Shown here: positions 26,149 through 33,694 of the stretch, in pieces | How positions within the stretch are numbered: position 1 is the stretch's first letter | Layout of the letters: each line of letters opens with the position of its first letter | Origin: JAYPCI01 sp038124645 | Lineage (GTDB): Bacteria > Pseudomonadota > Alphaproteobacteria > Pelagibacterales > Pelagibacteraceae | Length of the DNA stretch: 37,072 bases | Direction: 5' to 3' | Assembly (NCBI GenBank): GCA_038124645.1 | Contig: JAYPCI010000011.1 | Span: forward strand, 1 to 37,072 | The notes under the pieces: model-generated | The model's input: the letters and a program-made list of their open reading frames with translations, nothing else | Database searches by the model: none | Told to the model about the DNA's origin: nothing | Translations under genes and position numbers: made by a program

Positions 26149-26979
26149 CTATGCTAAAGGCGGGTATTTAATAATTACCTCATTAATCCATTTGGATAAA
26201 TTATTTATTCTATTTGTACTCGAAGGATGTGTGCTTAAAAATTGAGGGGGTTCTTTACCTTTGTTTTTTTCAGACATTTTTTTCCAAAACGGTACTGACT
26301 GTCTAATATCATATCTTGCTAAGGAACTAAAAATTAACCCTAAATAATCAGCTTCCGTCTCTTGTTGTCTACCAAAAGGATTTAAGATACCTATTCTAAA
26401 AATATCCAATCCTGTGTTTCCACCAACTGTATTTCTGGTTCTATTAATTGCGCCCCCTAAAAAAATATCAGCAATTTGAGATCCTAATTGCAAGGTAAGT
26501 GCCTGGCTTTGTCTTTCAATAGAATGTTTAGCAACAGCATGAGCTATTTCATGACCCATAACAATTGATAATTGGTCATCGTTATCAACCAAATCTAACA
26601 TGCCTCTATAAACAGCTATTTTGCCTCCCGGCATACACCATGCATTTACTATTTTTTCATTCTCAACTACAACATATTCCCATTCAAAATTTTTAGTTGG
26701 GTCCTCTAATTTTTCATTTTCAAAATATTTTGCAACAGCATATTCAATTCGATTACCGATACTTTTAATTCTTTCAAAATCCGAGCCTTTTAAAGACACT
26801 TTTTCTTTAGACTTAAATTGCTGGTATACAGCTGACGCCTGTGCATTAATTTTAGTTTCTGATAAAATTCTTAATTGTCGTCTTTCGGTAATTGGAACCT
26901 GTGCGCAACTTGTTAAGACTAAACCACAGCATCCACAGCCAAAAAGTTCAAGAAATTTACGTCTGTTTGTGCTATACAT
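26149..26979 (-). CDS. M48-family metallopeptidase, predicted Tat-exported lipoprotein
   Basis: The 276-residue zinc protease has HEIAH at 143-147 and a downstream E207-T-E-A-D211 matching the E-x3-D third-ligand motif. It resembles the BepA/LoiP/YcaL group of envelope quality-control proteases. The N-terminus carries a twin-arginine motif (TNRRKFLELFG, R6-R7) followed by a hydrophobic, Cys-rich stretch GCGCCGLVLTSC, where L22-T-S-C25 fits a lipobox. I therefore infer Tat export and lipid attachment at C25; the extra Cys at 15, 17 and 18 are unusual. TatABC are encoded at 11902-13128. It is convergent with tRNA-Lys and divergent from the DUF502 gene. Substrate is unknown. Confidence 0.87.
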   Translation of the reverse strand: MYSTNRRKFLELFGCGCCGLVLTSCAQVPITERRQLRILSETKINAQASAVYQQFKSKEKVSLKGSDFERIKSIGNRIEYAVAKYFENEKLEDPTKNFEWEYVVVENEKIVNAWCMPGGKIAVYRGMLDLVDNDDQLSIVMGHEIAHAVAKHSIERQSQALTLQLGSQIADIFLGGAINRTRNTVGGNTGLDIFRIGILNPFGRQQETEADYLGLIFSSLARYDIRQSVPFWKKMSEKNKGKEPPQFLSTHPSSTNRINNLSKWINEVIIKYPPLA

Positions 26980-26984
26980 TTATT

Positions 26985-27062
26985 ATGAATCTCAACAATA
27001 AAGTTTTACTATTTCTTTTTATATTAATAATTATTTTTATTATATATTCTAGTTATAATTAA
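26985..27062 (+). CDS. Possible 25-residue single-helix membrane microprotein
   Basis: A short frame (ATG to TAA) in the 103-base divergent gap between the M48 gene and the DUF502 gene. It reads MNLNNK, then a hydrophobic run VLLFLFILIIIFIIYSS, then YN. This is the plan of a minimal membrane peptide. No ribosome-binding site is seen, and T-rich DNA readily encodes Phe/Leu/Ile by chance, so it could be no more than promoter sequence for the downstream gene. Confidence 0.2.
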   Translation: MNLNNKVLLFLFILIIIFIIYSSYN

Positions 27063-27082
27063 TTTATGGTCAAACCAAATAA

Positions 27083-27685
27083 ATGCAAAAAAAATCATTT
27101 TTAATCAGACTAAGAAACTATTTTATTACAGGTGCATTAGTTTTAATACCTATTGGTGTTTCAGTTTATCTCACTTTGTTTATTATCAAAGTTTCCTCAA
27201 AAATTTTACCAAAAGGGCTGAACCCAAATACATATTTGATAAGAGATATACCTGGTGTTGAAATCATAGTTTCAATTGTATTAATAACAATAATTGGTTG
27301 GTTGTCCCTTTCTTTTTTAGGAAAAAAAATAATTCAAATCATTGATAACTTTATTAAAAGAATTCCTTTATTAAAAACAATCTACGGCGCTATAGTTCAG
27401 ATGACAGATACTTTTTCTAAATCAAATAATAGCAAGAAAAATGTTGTATTGATTGAATACCCTCGAAAGGGTATTTGGGCAGTAGGGTTTGCCACTAAAG
27501 AGAATAAGACTAGCATGAACAGTAAAACTGGCGAGCAATTAGTTAATGTGTTTGTGCCAACAACACCAAATCCTACTAGTGGATTTTTACTTATGTTTCC
27601 CAAAAAAGATATTATTTATTTAGATATGAGTTTTGAAGAAGCGTCTAAATTTATAGTTTCAGCTGGAACTTCAGAAAATAAATAA
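27083..27685 (+). CDS. DUF502 family membrane protein
   Basis: Function unknown. The 200-residue protein has a basic N-terminus with LRNYFITGALVLIPIGVSVY, two membrane helices (about 15-38 and 57-80), and a soluble domain with PLLKTIYGAIVQ, VLIEYPRKGIWAVGF and FVPTTPNPTSGFLLMFP, all DUF502 signatures. The family is widespread in bacteria and often next to recG in Alphaproteobacteria, as here, where the two genes converge with 2 bases between stops. I do not infer a role. Confidence 0.9.
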   Translation: MQKKSFLIRLRNYFITGALVLIPIGVSVYLTLFIIKVSSKILPKGLNPNTYLIRDIPGVEIIVSIVLITIIGWLSLSFLGKKIIQIIDNFIKRIPLLKTIYGAIVQMTDTFSKSNNSKKNVVLIEYPRKGIWAVGFATKENKTSMNSKTGEQLVNVFVPTTPNPTSGFLLMFPKKDIIYLDMSFEEASKFIVSAGTSENK

Positions 27686-27687
27686 AT

Positions 27688-29736
27688 TTATTTTAGCACT
27701 TCTGATTTTTTAAATATTTTTAAAAGATCATTGAATTTGTCTAAATCATCTCGTTTTTTTTCTAATAGTTTAATATATTGTTCATTCTGTTTAAAAAGGT
27801 TTTCATGAATATTTGGATCAGCCAGTTTAAAAATTTTTTCTCCGCTTTGTTTAAAACCTATTAAGTCTCCATAGCCCCTTAAATGAAGATCTTTCTCGGC
27901 AATATAAAATCCGTCATTTGACTCTTTAAGGATTGATATCCTTTTTTTTGCATTTTCAGACAAATCATTTTTAAATAACAGTATACAAATAGACTCTTTA
28001 TCTCCTCTTCCAACTCTTCCTCTTAATTGATGTAATTGAGCTAATCCAAATTTGTGGGCATCTTCTATTATTATTAACGTAGCATCTGGAAAATCAATTC
28101 CTACTTCTATCACTGTTGTAGATACCAGGACTTTAATTTTTTTTGTTAAGAAATTTAATAAAACAGTATTTTTGTCTTCTGGTGACATAGCGCCATGAAT
28201 AATACCAACTTCATTTTTAAAAATTTTATTTAGATGATCAAATCTTACCTTTACAGATTGGTGATCAATTTTTTTTGACTCCTCGATTAATGGGCATACC
28301 CAAAATACTTGTTCATTTGTATTAATTTTTTTTTGAATTAATTGATAGATCTCTTTAATTTTGCTCGAAACTTTTCCTAATGTTAAAATATTTTTTCTAT
28401 TGGATGGTTTTGAAATTATTCTTGATACGTCTAAATCACCATACATAGACATCATCATTGTACGAGGAATAGGGGTAGCTGACATAAGCACGATATCACA
28501 ATTAGCACCACCCTTATTAGAGAACTCTCGCCTTTGCTTTACGCCAAATTTATGTTGTTCATCTATCACAGCTAATCCTAATTTTTTGAATATTGTTTTA
28601 CTTTGAAATAACGCGTGTGTTCCAAAAATTAAATTAATTTCACCATTAGCAATTTTTTTATAGATATCTTTTTTAACAGCTATAGGTGTTTTTCCTGTTA
28701 TGAGTTCATTTTTAATACTCATTTCTTTAGATAACGATTTAAATAAATTAAAATGTTGCCTTGCCAAAATCTCAGTCGGCGCCATAAAGGCTGCTTGATA
28801 ACCTGCTTCAACTACATTTAACGCTGCAAGGATAGCAACTATTGTTTTTCCTGAGCCAACATCGCCCTGTAAAAGTCTGAACATTTTAAAAGGGCTTTTT
28901 AAATCAGAATTAATTTCATTGATTGCATTTTTCTGATCACCTGTGAGTTCAAATTTAAGTTTGCTAAGAAGTATGTTTTGAAGATTTAAACTAAATAATT
29001 TAGGTTTTTTTTTAATTTTAAATTTCTTTTTATTAAGCAAAAGATTTATAGAGTTTGCTAAAATTTCATCGAAAACTAACCTTTTATATTGATTAGAATT
29101 AAGGTCGAGTTTTTCTTTAGTGTTTTTATGAATAAAAGTTAAAGAATTTTTCCAGCCATCAAAATTATTTTGATCTAAAATTTCTTTATCTAGCCACTCA
29201 TCAAAGGAGGGTAATCTTTCCAAAACTTGACTGATGATCTTTCTATATATTTTTTCATTTATTCCCTCAGTCAATGAATACTTTGGAATGTCCTGCCTAA
29301 CATAATCTAAATTTTTTTCTTCAGTAATATAAGCTGGATTTACTATTTGGTATCTTTTTTTATAATAATTTATTTTACCACTTATAATTACAGTTTTGTT
29401 TATAGGTAGAATTTTTTTAATATAAGTCTCATAAGAATTAAAAAAAATAAGATCGATAACGCCAGTTTCATCTCTTGCAATAACTTTTTTAGGTAAATTT
29501 CTAATTCTTGGAAAATTATATTTTTCTGGAATAATCTTTATCGTGCAAATTTTGCCTATTTCTAATTCATTTATTTTGACTAAATTAGATCGATCAGTAT
29601 TTGAATAAGGAAAATTCCATAATAAATCGACAATCTGTTCTATATTCTTTTTTTTTAAATATTTAGAAATTTTTACACCAACCCCATCAAGAATTTTAAG
29701 ATTCTGAAATAAAAATTCTTTATTATTTCTCTGCAT
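27688..29736 (-). CDS. recG: ATP-dependent DNA helicase RecG
   Basis: Remodels stalled forks and branched DNA. The 682-residue protein has the N-terminal wedge/OB region beginning ILDGVGVKISKYLKKKNI, Walker A LLQGDVGSGKTIVA, the Walker B/motif II VIDEQHKFGV, motif III MSATPIPRTMMM, motif VI LHQLRGRVGRGD and the C-terminal LRGYGDLIGFKQSG typical of RecG. Length is normal. It is divergent from sdhE with only 19 bases between start codons, so its promoter overlaps that of sdhE. Confidence 0.97.
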   Translation of the reverse strand: MQRNNKEFLFQNLKILDGVGVKISKYLKKKNIEQIVDLLWNFPYSNTDRSNLVKINELEIGKICTIKIIPEKYNFPRIRNLPKKVIARDETGVIDLIFFNSYETYIKKILPINKTVIISGKINYYKKRYQIVNPAYITEEKNLDYVRQDIPKYSLTEGINEKIYRKIISQVLERLPSFDEWLDKEILDQNNFDGWKNSLTFIHKNTKEKLDLNSNQYKRLVFDEILANSINLLLNKKKFKIKKKPKLFSLNLQNILLSKLKFELTGDQKNAINEINSDLKSPFKMFRLLQGDVGSGKTIVAILAALNVVEAGYQAAFMAPTEILARQHFNLFKSLSKEMSIKNELITGKTPIAVKKDIYKKIANGEINLIFGTHALFQSKTIFKKLGLAVIDEQHKFGVKQRREFSNKGGANCDIVLMSATPIPRTMMMSMYGDLDVSRIISKPSNRKNILTLGKVSSKIKEIYQLIQKKINTNEQVFWVCPLIEESKKIDHQSVKVRFDHLNKIFKNEVGIIHGAMSPEDKNTVLLNFLTKKIKVLVSTTVIEVGIDFPDATLIIIEDAHKFGLAQLHQLRGRVGRGDKESICILLFKNDLSENAKKRISILKESNDGFYIAEKDLHLRGYGDLIGFKQSGEKIFKLADPNIHENLFKQNEQYIKLLEKKRDDLDKFNDLLKIFKKSEVLK

Positions 29737-29755
29737 ATTTAGGTATATTATTTAT
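29737..29755. promoter_or_regulatory. 19-base divergent recG/sdhE promoter
   Basis: Start codons of the two genes are 19 bases apart. On the plus strand TATATT (29744-29749) is placed so that transcription would begin at about the sdhE ATG. On the minus strand TAATAT (complement of 29745-29750) would start recG within about 2 bases of its ATG. The two -10-like elements overlap by five bases, and any -35 elements would lie inside the opposite gene. Inferred from spacing only. Confidence 0.4.
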
Positions 29756-30010
29756 ATGGGAGAAATTGATTTATTAAAAAAGAAAATATTATACTTATCT
29801 ACATATCGAGGTACAAAAGAACTTGATATTTTGATTTCTAAATTTGTAAGAAAAATAATTAACGATTTAAACCTAGAAGACTTAAAAGAACTTAAAAATT
29901 TTTTAAATATCGATGACCAAGAAATCTATGATTTTTATTTTAGCGATATTCAAATTAAAAACTTTGCTAATTCTAAAATTTTAAAACTATTTAAAGATTT
30001 TAAAATTTAA
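29756..30010 (+). CDS. sdhE: FAD assembly factor SdhE (DUF339)
   Basis: Small protein that helps attach FAD covalently to succinate dehydrogenase flavoprotein. The 84-residue protein has the RGxxE motif at R18-G-T-K-E22 within YRGTKELDILISKF, and the helical C-terminal half with IDDQEIYDFYF. No sdh gene is in the window; in many Alphaproteobacteria sdhE is likewise next to recG (often with mfd). Its stop codon directly abuts the encoded CCA of convergent tRNA-Ser, with no intervening base. Confidence 0.9.
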   Translation: MGEIDLLKKKILYLSTYRGTKELDILISKFVRKIINDLNLEDLKELKNFLNIDDQEIYDFYFSDIQIKNFANSKILKLFKDFKI

Positions 30011-30100
30011 TGGCGGAGAGGGTGGGATTCGAACCCACGAACGGGTTGCCCCGTTGCTGGTTTTCAAGACCAGTGCTTTCAACCGCTCAGCCACCTCTCC
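30011..30100 (-). tRNA. tRNA-Ser(UGA)
   Basis: A 90-base type II tRNA on the minus strand with encoded CCA (complement of 30011-30013). The acceptor GGAGAGG pairs with CCTCTCC; discriminator is G, as expected for tRNA-Ser. The anticodon stem CTGGT/ACCAG closes loop CTTGAAA with anticodon TGA. A long variable arm (ACGGG/CCCGT with a short loop) confirms the Ser type, and the T arm has loop TTCGAAT. It abuts the sdhE stop codon. Confidence 0.97.
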
Positions 30101-30178
30101 TGATAAAAATAGTCTTATATTACTATTAACTTACAATTGAAATCAGAAAAAGAGTTTTCTATCCAATAATTATAAATT
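30101..30178. promoter_or_regulatory. Divergent tRNA-Ser/mltB promoter region
   Basis: The gap contains, on the minus strand, TATAAG (complement of 30114-30119), about 14 bases before the tRNA-Ser 5' end, with TTTCAA (complement of 30137-30142) 17 bases upstream. The same bases read TTGAAA on the plus strand and could be a -35 element for mltB, with TATCCA 17 bases on. Both assignments are weak matches. Confidence 0.3.
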
Positions 30179-30193
30179 GTGATATTAAAAAAA

Positions 30194-31192
30194 ATGCTCA
30201 ATTATGTAAAGATTCTCTCTATTTCAATTGTTATTGCTTTATGTTTTTTAACACAAGGCTTAATAGCCCAAGAAACTTTTTCAGAATGGTTGGAGGGGTT
30301 TAAAGTTCAAGCGATTAAAAAAGGTATCTCAGAACAAACGGTAAATGATGCATTTAGAAATGTTAAATTTTTAGAGAAAGTTATTGGGTATGATAGAAAA
30401 CAACCTGAATTTATTGAAAAAACAGAAACCTATTTAAGCAAAAGGGCTAATAAAAAATCTTTGGAAAGATCAATTCAAGCTTATAAAGATAATAAAAAGA
30501 TTTTAGACAAAATAGAAACCGAATTTAATGTAGAAAAAGAGTATCTCTTAGCTTTGTGGAGTATTGAAACTAACCATGGCAGAAACTTGGGTAAGATGGA
30601 CATAATCTCGTCATTAGCAACTTTAAGTTTTGACAAAAGAAGGAGAGACTATTTTTCAGGACAGTTATTTATTCTCTTAGAATTATTAGATAAAAAAACA
30701 GTTTCTTTAGATATGCTTTATGGTTCTTGGGCGGGTGCTATGGGTAACTTTCAATTCATGCCATCTACGCTTAAAAGTTATGGTATTGATTACAATAAAG
30801 ATGGAAGAATTGATTTAAAAAATTCTTCTGAAGACTCAATCGCCTCTGCTGCTAATTATTTAAAAAAAATTGGTTGGCTTTATAATTCTCCTTGTAAACT
30901 TAATGTAGAATTTTCAAAAGATATCAATAAAAAATTATTTAACCATTCCGCTAGAAATATAAAAAATAAAAAGAGTATAAACTATTGGATCAATGCAGGA
31001 GTAAAGAATAATTCTTTAGGTGAGTATAGTAATTCAAATCTTCAATCAGCTCTTGTTTTACCTGATGGTGACATTAATTCGCCTAAATATTTAGTTTTTA
31101 ATAACTATGAAAAAATTTTAAAATGGAATAGATCATTAAGATTTGGTGTCTCAGTCTGTACGTTAGCGGAAATGATTAAAAATGAAATCTAA
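30194..31192 (+). CDS. mltB: Lytic murein transglycosylase B family protein (GH103)
   Basis: Cleaves peptidoglycan glycan strands to 1,6-anhydro ends. With ATG 30194 the 332-residue protein has a signal peptide ending GLIA before QETF; a GTG at 30179 would add five residues. The catalytic Glu is E125 in LALWSIETNHGRNLG, and the SLT_2 core shows YGSWAGAMGNFQFMPSTLKS and YNKDGRIDLKNSSEDSIAS, then AANYLKKIGW. No lipobox is present, so it is likely a soluble periplasmic form. It overlaps the next gene by 11 bases and heads a peptidoglycan cluster with the RlpA-like protein and dacC. Confidence 0.93.
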   Translation: MLNYVKILSISIVIALCFLTQGLIAQETFSEWLEGFKVQAIKKGISEQTVNDAFRNVKFLEKVIGYDRKQPEFIEKTETYLSKRANKKSLERSIQAYKDNKKILDKIETEFNVEKEYLLALWSIETNHGRNLGKMDIISSLATLSFDKRRRDYFSGQLFILLELLDKKTVSLDMLYGSWAGAMGNFQFMPSTLKSYGIDYNKDGRIDLKNSSEDSIASAANYLKKIGWLYNSPCKLNVEFSKDINKKLFNHSARNIKNKKSINYWINAGVKNNSLGEYSNSNLQSALVLPDGDINSPKYLVFNNYEKILKWNRSLRFGVSVCTLAEMIKNEI

Positions 31193-31928
31193 TATATTAA
31201 TAATCTCATTGCTTATTTTTGTAATATCATGTGCTAACATAAATAATATAAACTATAGAGTTCCTGAAACTTTTAATGCAAATGGTTTTGCATACATTTA
31301 TGAGGAAAGCGATTTTGAAAATAAAGTAATTTCCAAAAGAATTGATAATGCAAAAATTGTCATTGGTCATAATCTTCTTACTCCAGGAACCAGAGTTATA
31401 ATCACAAATCCTGAAAATAATAAAAGCATAACTTCAAAAATAACAAAAAAATTAAATTATCCTTCTTTTTATAATGCGCTTATTTCATCTAAATTAGCTC
31501 AAGAACTTAACCTTAATCCAGAATTTCCTTATATCGAAATTACTCCGGTTAAAAAAAATAAAACATTTATTGCAAAAAAAGCTGAGACTCACGTAGAAGA
31601 AATGAAAGTTTCTAATAAAGCTCCAGTGACATCAGTAAAAATCGAAAATATTTCTAAGGTTACAAAAAATTTTACTCCATATAAAAATAATAAATACTAT
31701 ATATTAATTGCTGATTTTTATAGTAATGACTCTGCTTTATTTCTAAAAAAAGAACTCTTAAACCAAGTCAAGTTTACAAACAAAAACCTTTTAAAGATTA
31801 AAAAGACTAACAATACTCGTTATGAGCTATTACTTGGACCGTATCAGAATATAAAACTTATAAAGCAGGATTTCTTATCTTTAAAAACATATGGATTTGA
31901 TGATATAGATATTATCTTTAATGATTAA
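31182..31928 (+). CDS. RlpA-like lipoprotein with C-terminal SPOR domain, catalytic motif degenerate
   Basis: The 248-residue protein has a signal peptide with lipobox FVISC (C17). Residues about 55-125 resemble the RlpA double-psi barrel: GHNLLTPGTRVIITNPENNK keeps the His/GT-V-TN/N pattern, but the family's NDRGPF segment with its catalytic Asp is replaced by KKLNYPSF. A Lys/Thr-rich linker leads to a SPOR domain (about 168-247) beginning YYILIADFYSND and containing YELLLGPY, which binds glycan strands lacking stem peptides at the septum. I infer a septal peptidoglycan-binding protein that may lack lytic activity. The mltB-rlpA-dacC order is common in Alphaproteobacteria. It overlaps both neighbours (11 and 8 bases). 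Confidence 0.78.
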   Translation: MKSNILIISLLIFVISCANINNINYRVPETFNANGFAYIYEESDFENKVISKRIDNAKIVIGHNLLTPGTRVIITNPENNKSITSKITKKLNYPSFYNALISSKLAQELNLNPEFPYIEITPVKKNKTFIAKKAETHVEEMKVSNKAPVTSVKIENISKVTKNFTPYKNNKYYILIADFYSNDSALFLKKELLNQVKFTNKNLLKIKKTNNTRYELLLGPYQNIKLIKQDFLSLKTYGFDDIDIIFND

Positions 31929-33069
31929 AAAAATTATTTTACTTTTTTCTATTCTTTTTATTTCAACATCTTTGTATGCAAATCCTAATATTGTGGCTAA
32001 AACTGCAATAGTTGTTGATTATCACTCAGATGAAATTTTGTATGAATATGATCCTGATATGAGCATCTATCCGGCTTCTATGACAAAAATTATGACGTCG
32101 ATTATTGCTTTTGATTTATTAAAACAAGGAAAAATTAAATTAGATGATAAATTTCTTGTTTCAGAAAAAGCATGGAGAATGTCCCAAGCAGGTTATTCTT
32201 CTATGTTTATAATGGTTAATGATGAAATTTCTGTAGAAAATTTACTTCGTGGAATAATTGTTGCATCCGGTAATGATAGTTGTGTTGCTCTGGCAGAAGG
32301 AATAGCCGGATCTGAAGAAAATTTCGTGCTATTGATGAATGCAAAAGCCGCTGAAATAGGAATGACAGCAACTAAATTTGACAACTCCTCAGGTTTAAAT
32401 AGTCCAGAGAATTATTCAACTGTCAGAGACATTGCTTTAATGTCTAAGTATTTAATTAAAAATTATCCGGAATTTTATCATTACTATGCAGAAAAAGAAT
32501 TTACCTGGGATAGAACTGGCGGTGATCCAATTACTCAAGCAAATCGTAATCTCTTAGTAGGAAGAAATCTTGGTGTTGATGGTATTAAAACTGGTCACCT
32601 TGCTGTTGAACAATACTCTTTAGCAAGTTCCTTAAAAAAGAATAAAAGACGTATCATTGCCGTTGGTAGTGGTTTTAAAACCATGGCAACCAGAAGTTCA
32701 CATTCTTTCCGTTTGTTAAATTGGGGCTTGAGAAATTTTGATACCTTGGAGGTAGCTGAAAAAGGAGTTACTGAATATAACCTGAAAACATGGTTGGGAA
32801 AAACTGAGACAGTAAAAGCAGTAGCGAATGATGATGCTTATGTAACCATCAGTAAAAAGGATGTTAGGGATTATAGAGCTGAGCTTTCATACGAAGGACC
32901 TATAAAAGCACCAATCAAAAAAGGGCAAGAAGTAGGTAAAATAAATGTTTATATAAAAGATAACTTAATTAAATCAGTAAAATTGTACGCAAATGAAGAT
33001 GTTAAAAAAGTAAATTTCATCAAAAGTATCTTTCTCTCATTAAATTATTTAATATGGGGAGATGTATAA
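31921..33069 (+). CDS. dacC: D-alanyl-D-alanine carboxypeptidase (PBP5/6 family)
   Basis: Trims the terminal D-Ala from peptidoglycan stem peptides. The 382-residue protein has a signal peptide (cleavage after about YA20), the serine SxxK at S53-M-T-K56 (YPASMTKIMTS), SGN at 116-118 and KTG at 223-225 (GIKTGHL). The C-terminal beta domain (about 275-360) and a final hydrophobic/amphipathic segment, KSIFLSLNYLIWGDV, fit PBP5-type membrane attachment. The choice among dacA, dacC and dacF is by context only. It overlaps the RlpA-like gene and tmk by 8 bases each. Confidence 0.93.
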   Translation: MIKKIILLFSILFISTSLYANPNIVAKTAIVVDYHSDEILYEYDPDMSIYPASMTKIMTSIIAFDLLKQGKIKLDDKFLVSEKAWRMSQAGYSSMFIMVNDEISVENLLRGIIVASGNDSCVALAEGIAGSEENFVLLMNAKAAEIGMTATKFDNSSGLNSPENYSTVRDIALMSKYLIKNYPEFYHYYAEKEFTWDRTGGDPITQANRNLLVGRNLGVDGIKTGHLAVEQYSLASSLKKNKRRIIAVGSGFKTMATRSSHSFRLLNWGLRNFDTLEVAEKGVTEYNLKTWLGKTETVKAVANDDAYVTISKKDVRDYRAELSYEGPIKAPIKKGQEVGKINVYIKDNLIKSVKLYANEDVKKVNFIKSIFLSLNYLIWGDV

Positions 33070-33694
33070 AAAAAGATTCTATTTTATAGTTTTTGAAGGA
33101 ATAGAAGGTACTGGTAAATCTTTTCAAATTAAAAAACTATCACACAATTTAAAAAAAAGAGGATTACCAGTGGTTACTACGAGAGAACCAGGTGGATCTA
33201 AAACAGCAGATTTAATTAGAAACTTAATTTTTAGTAAAAAATCAAATAATTTTGACGCATTAACAGATTACTTTCTATTTTTAGCTTCAAGAAATGAGCA
33301 TATTAAAAATACAATAATTAGAGCAAAAAAAAATAGAAAAATACTTATCTGCGATCGCTTTATTGACTCTACTTACGCATATCAAATCAAGGGGAACAAT
33401 ATTAATGCTACATTAAATAAAACTGTACATAAATATCTATTAAGAGGATTAAAACCTGATATTACAATTATTTTAAAATCTAATTTAAAATCAATTCGTA
33501 CCAGACTCAAAAAAAGAAAAAACAATAATAAATTTGATAAATTAAAAAATAATCTTCTTAAAAAAATACAAAATACTTTTATTAATATTGCAAAAAATAC
33601 AAAAAATTATTTTATTTTTAATTCATCTAATAATGATAACAAATTAGAACAGCAAATTTTAAATCTTATACTTAAAAAGATCCAATATAAATGA
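33062..33694 (+). CDS. tmk: Thymidylate kinase
   Basis: Phosphorylates dTMP to dTDP. The 210-residue protein has the P-loop FEGIEGTGKSFQ (family usually EGxDGxGK), TTREPGGSK in the dTMP site, and LICDRFIDSTYAYQ. The C-terminal half is unusually Lys/Asn rich, in line with the base composition. dacC-tmk-holB-metG-tatD is a conserved proteobacterial order (tmk-holB-tatD). It overlaps holB by 4 bases (ATGA). Confidence 0.96.
   Translation: MYKKRFYFIVFEGIEGTGKSFQIKKLSHNLKKRGLPVVTTREPGGSKTADLIRNLIFSKKSNNFDALTDYFLFLASRNEHIKNTIIRAKKNRKILICDRFIDSTYAYQIKGNNINATLNKTVHKYLLRGLKPDITIILKSNLKSIRTRLKKRKNNNKFDKLKNNLLKKIQNTFINIAKNTKNYFIFNSSNNDNKLEQQILNLILKKIQYK

Noticed and set aside
26057..26245. 62-codon frame through tRNA-Lys
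   Set aside because: It runs through the tRNA and into the 3' end of the convergent M48 gene; no protein features.
26621..27001. 126-codon plus-strand frame antisense to the M48 gene
   Set aside because: It lies opposite a clear protease gene, has no family features and reflects codon bias on the other strand.
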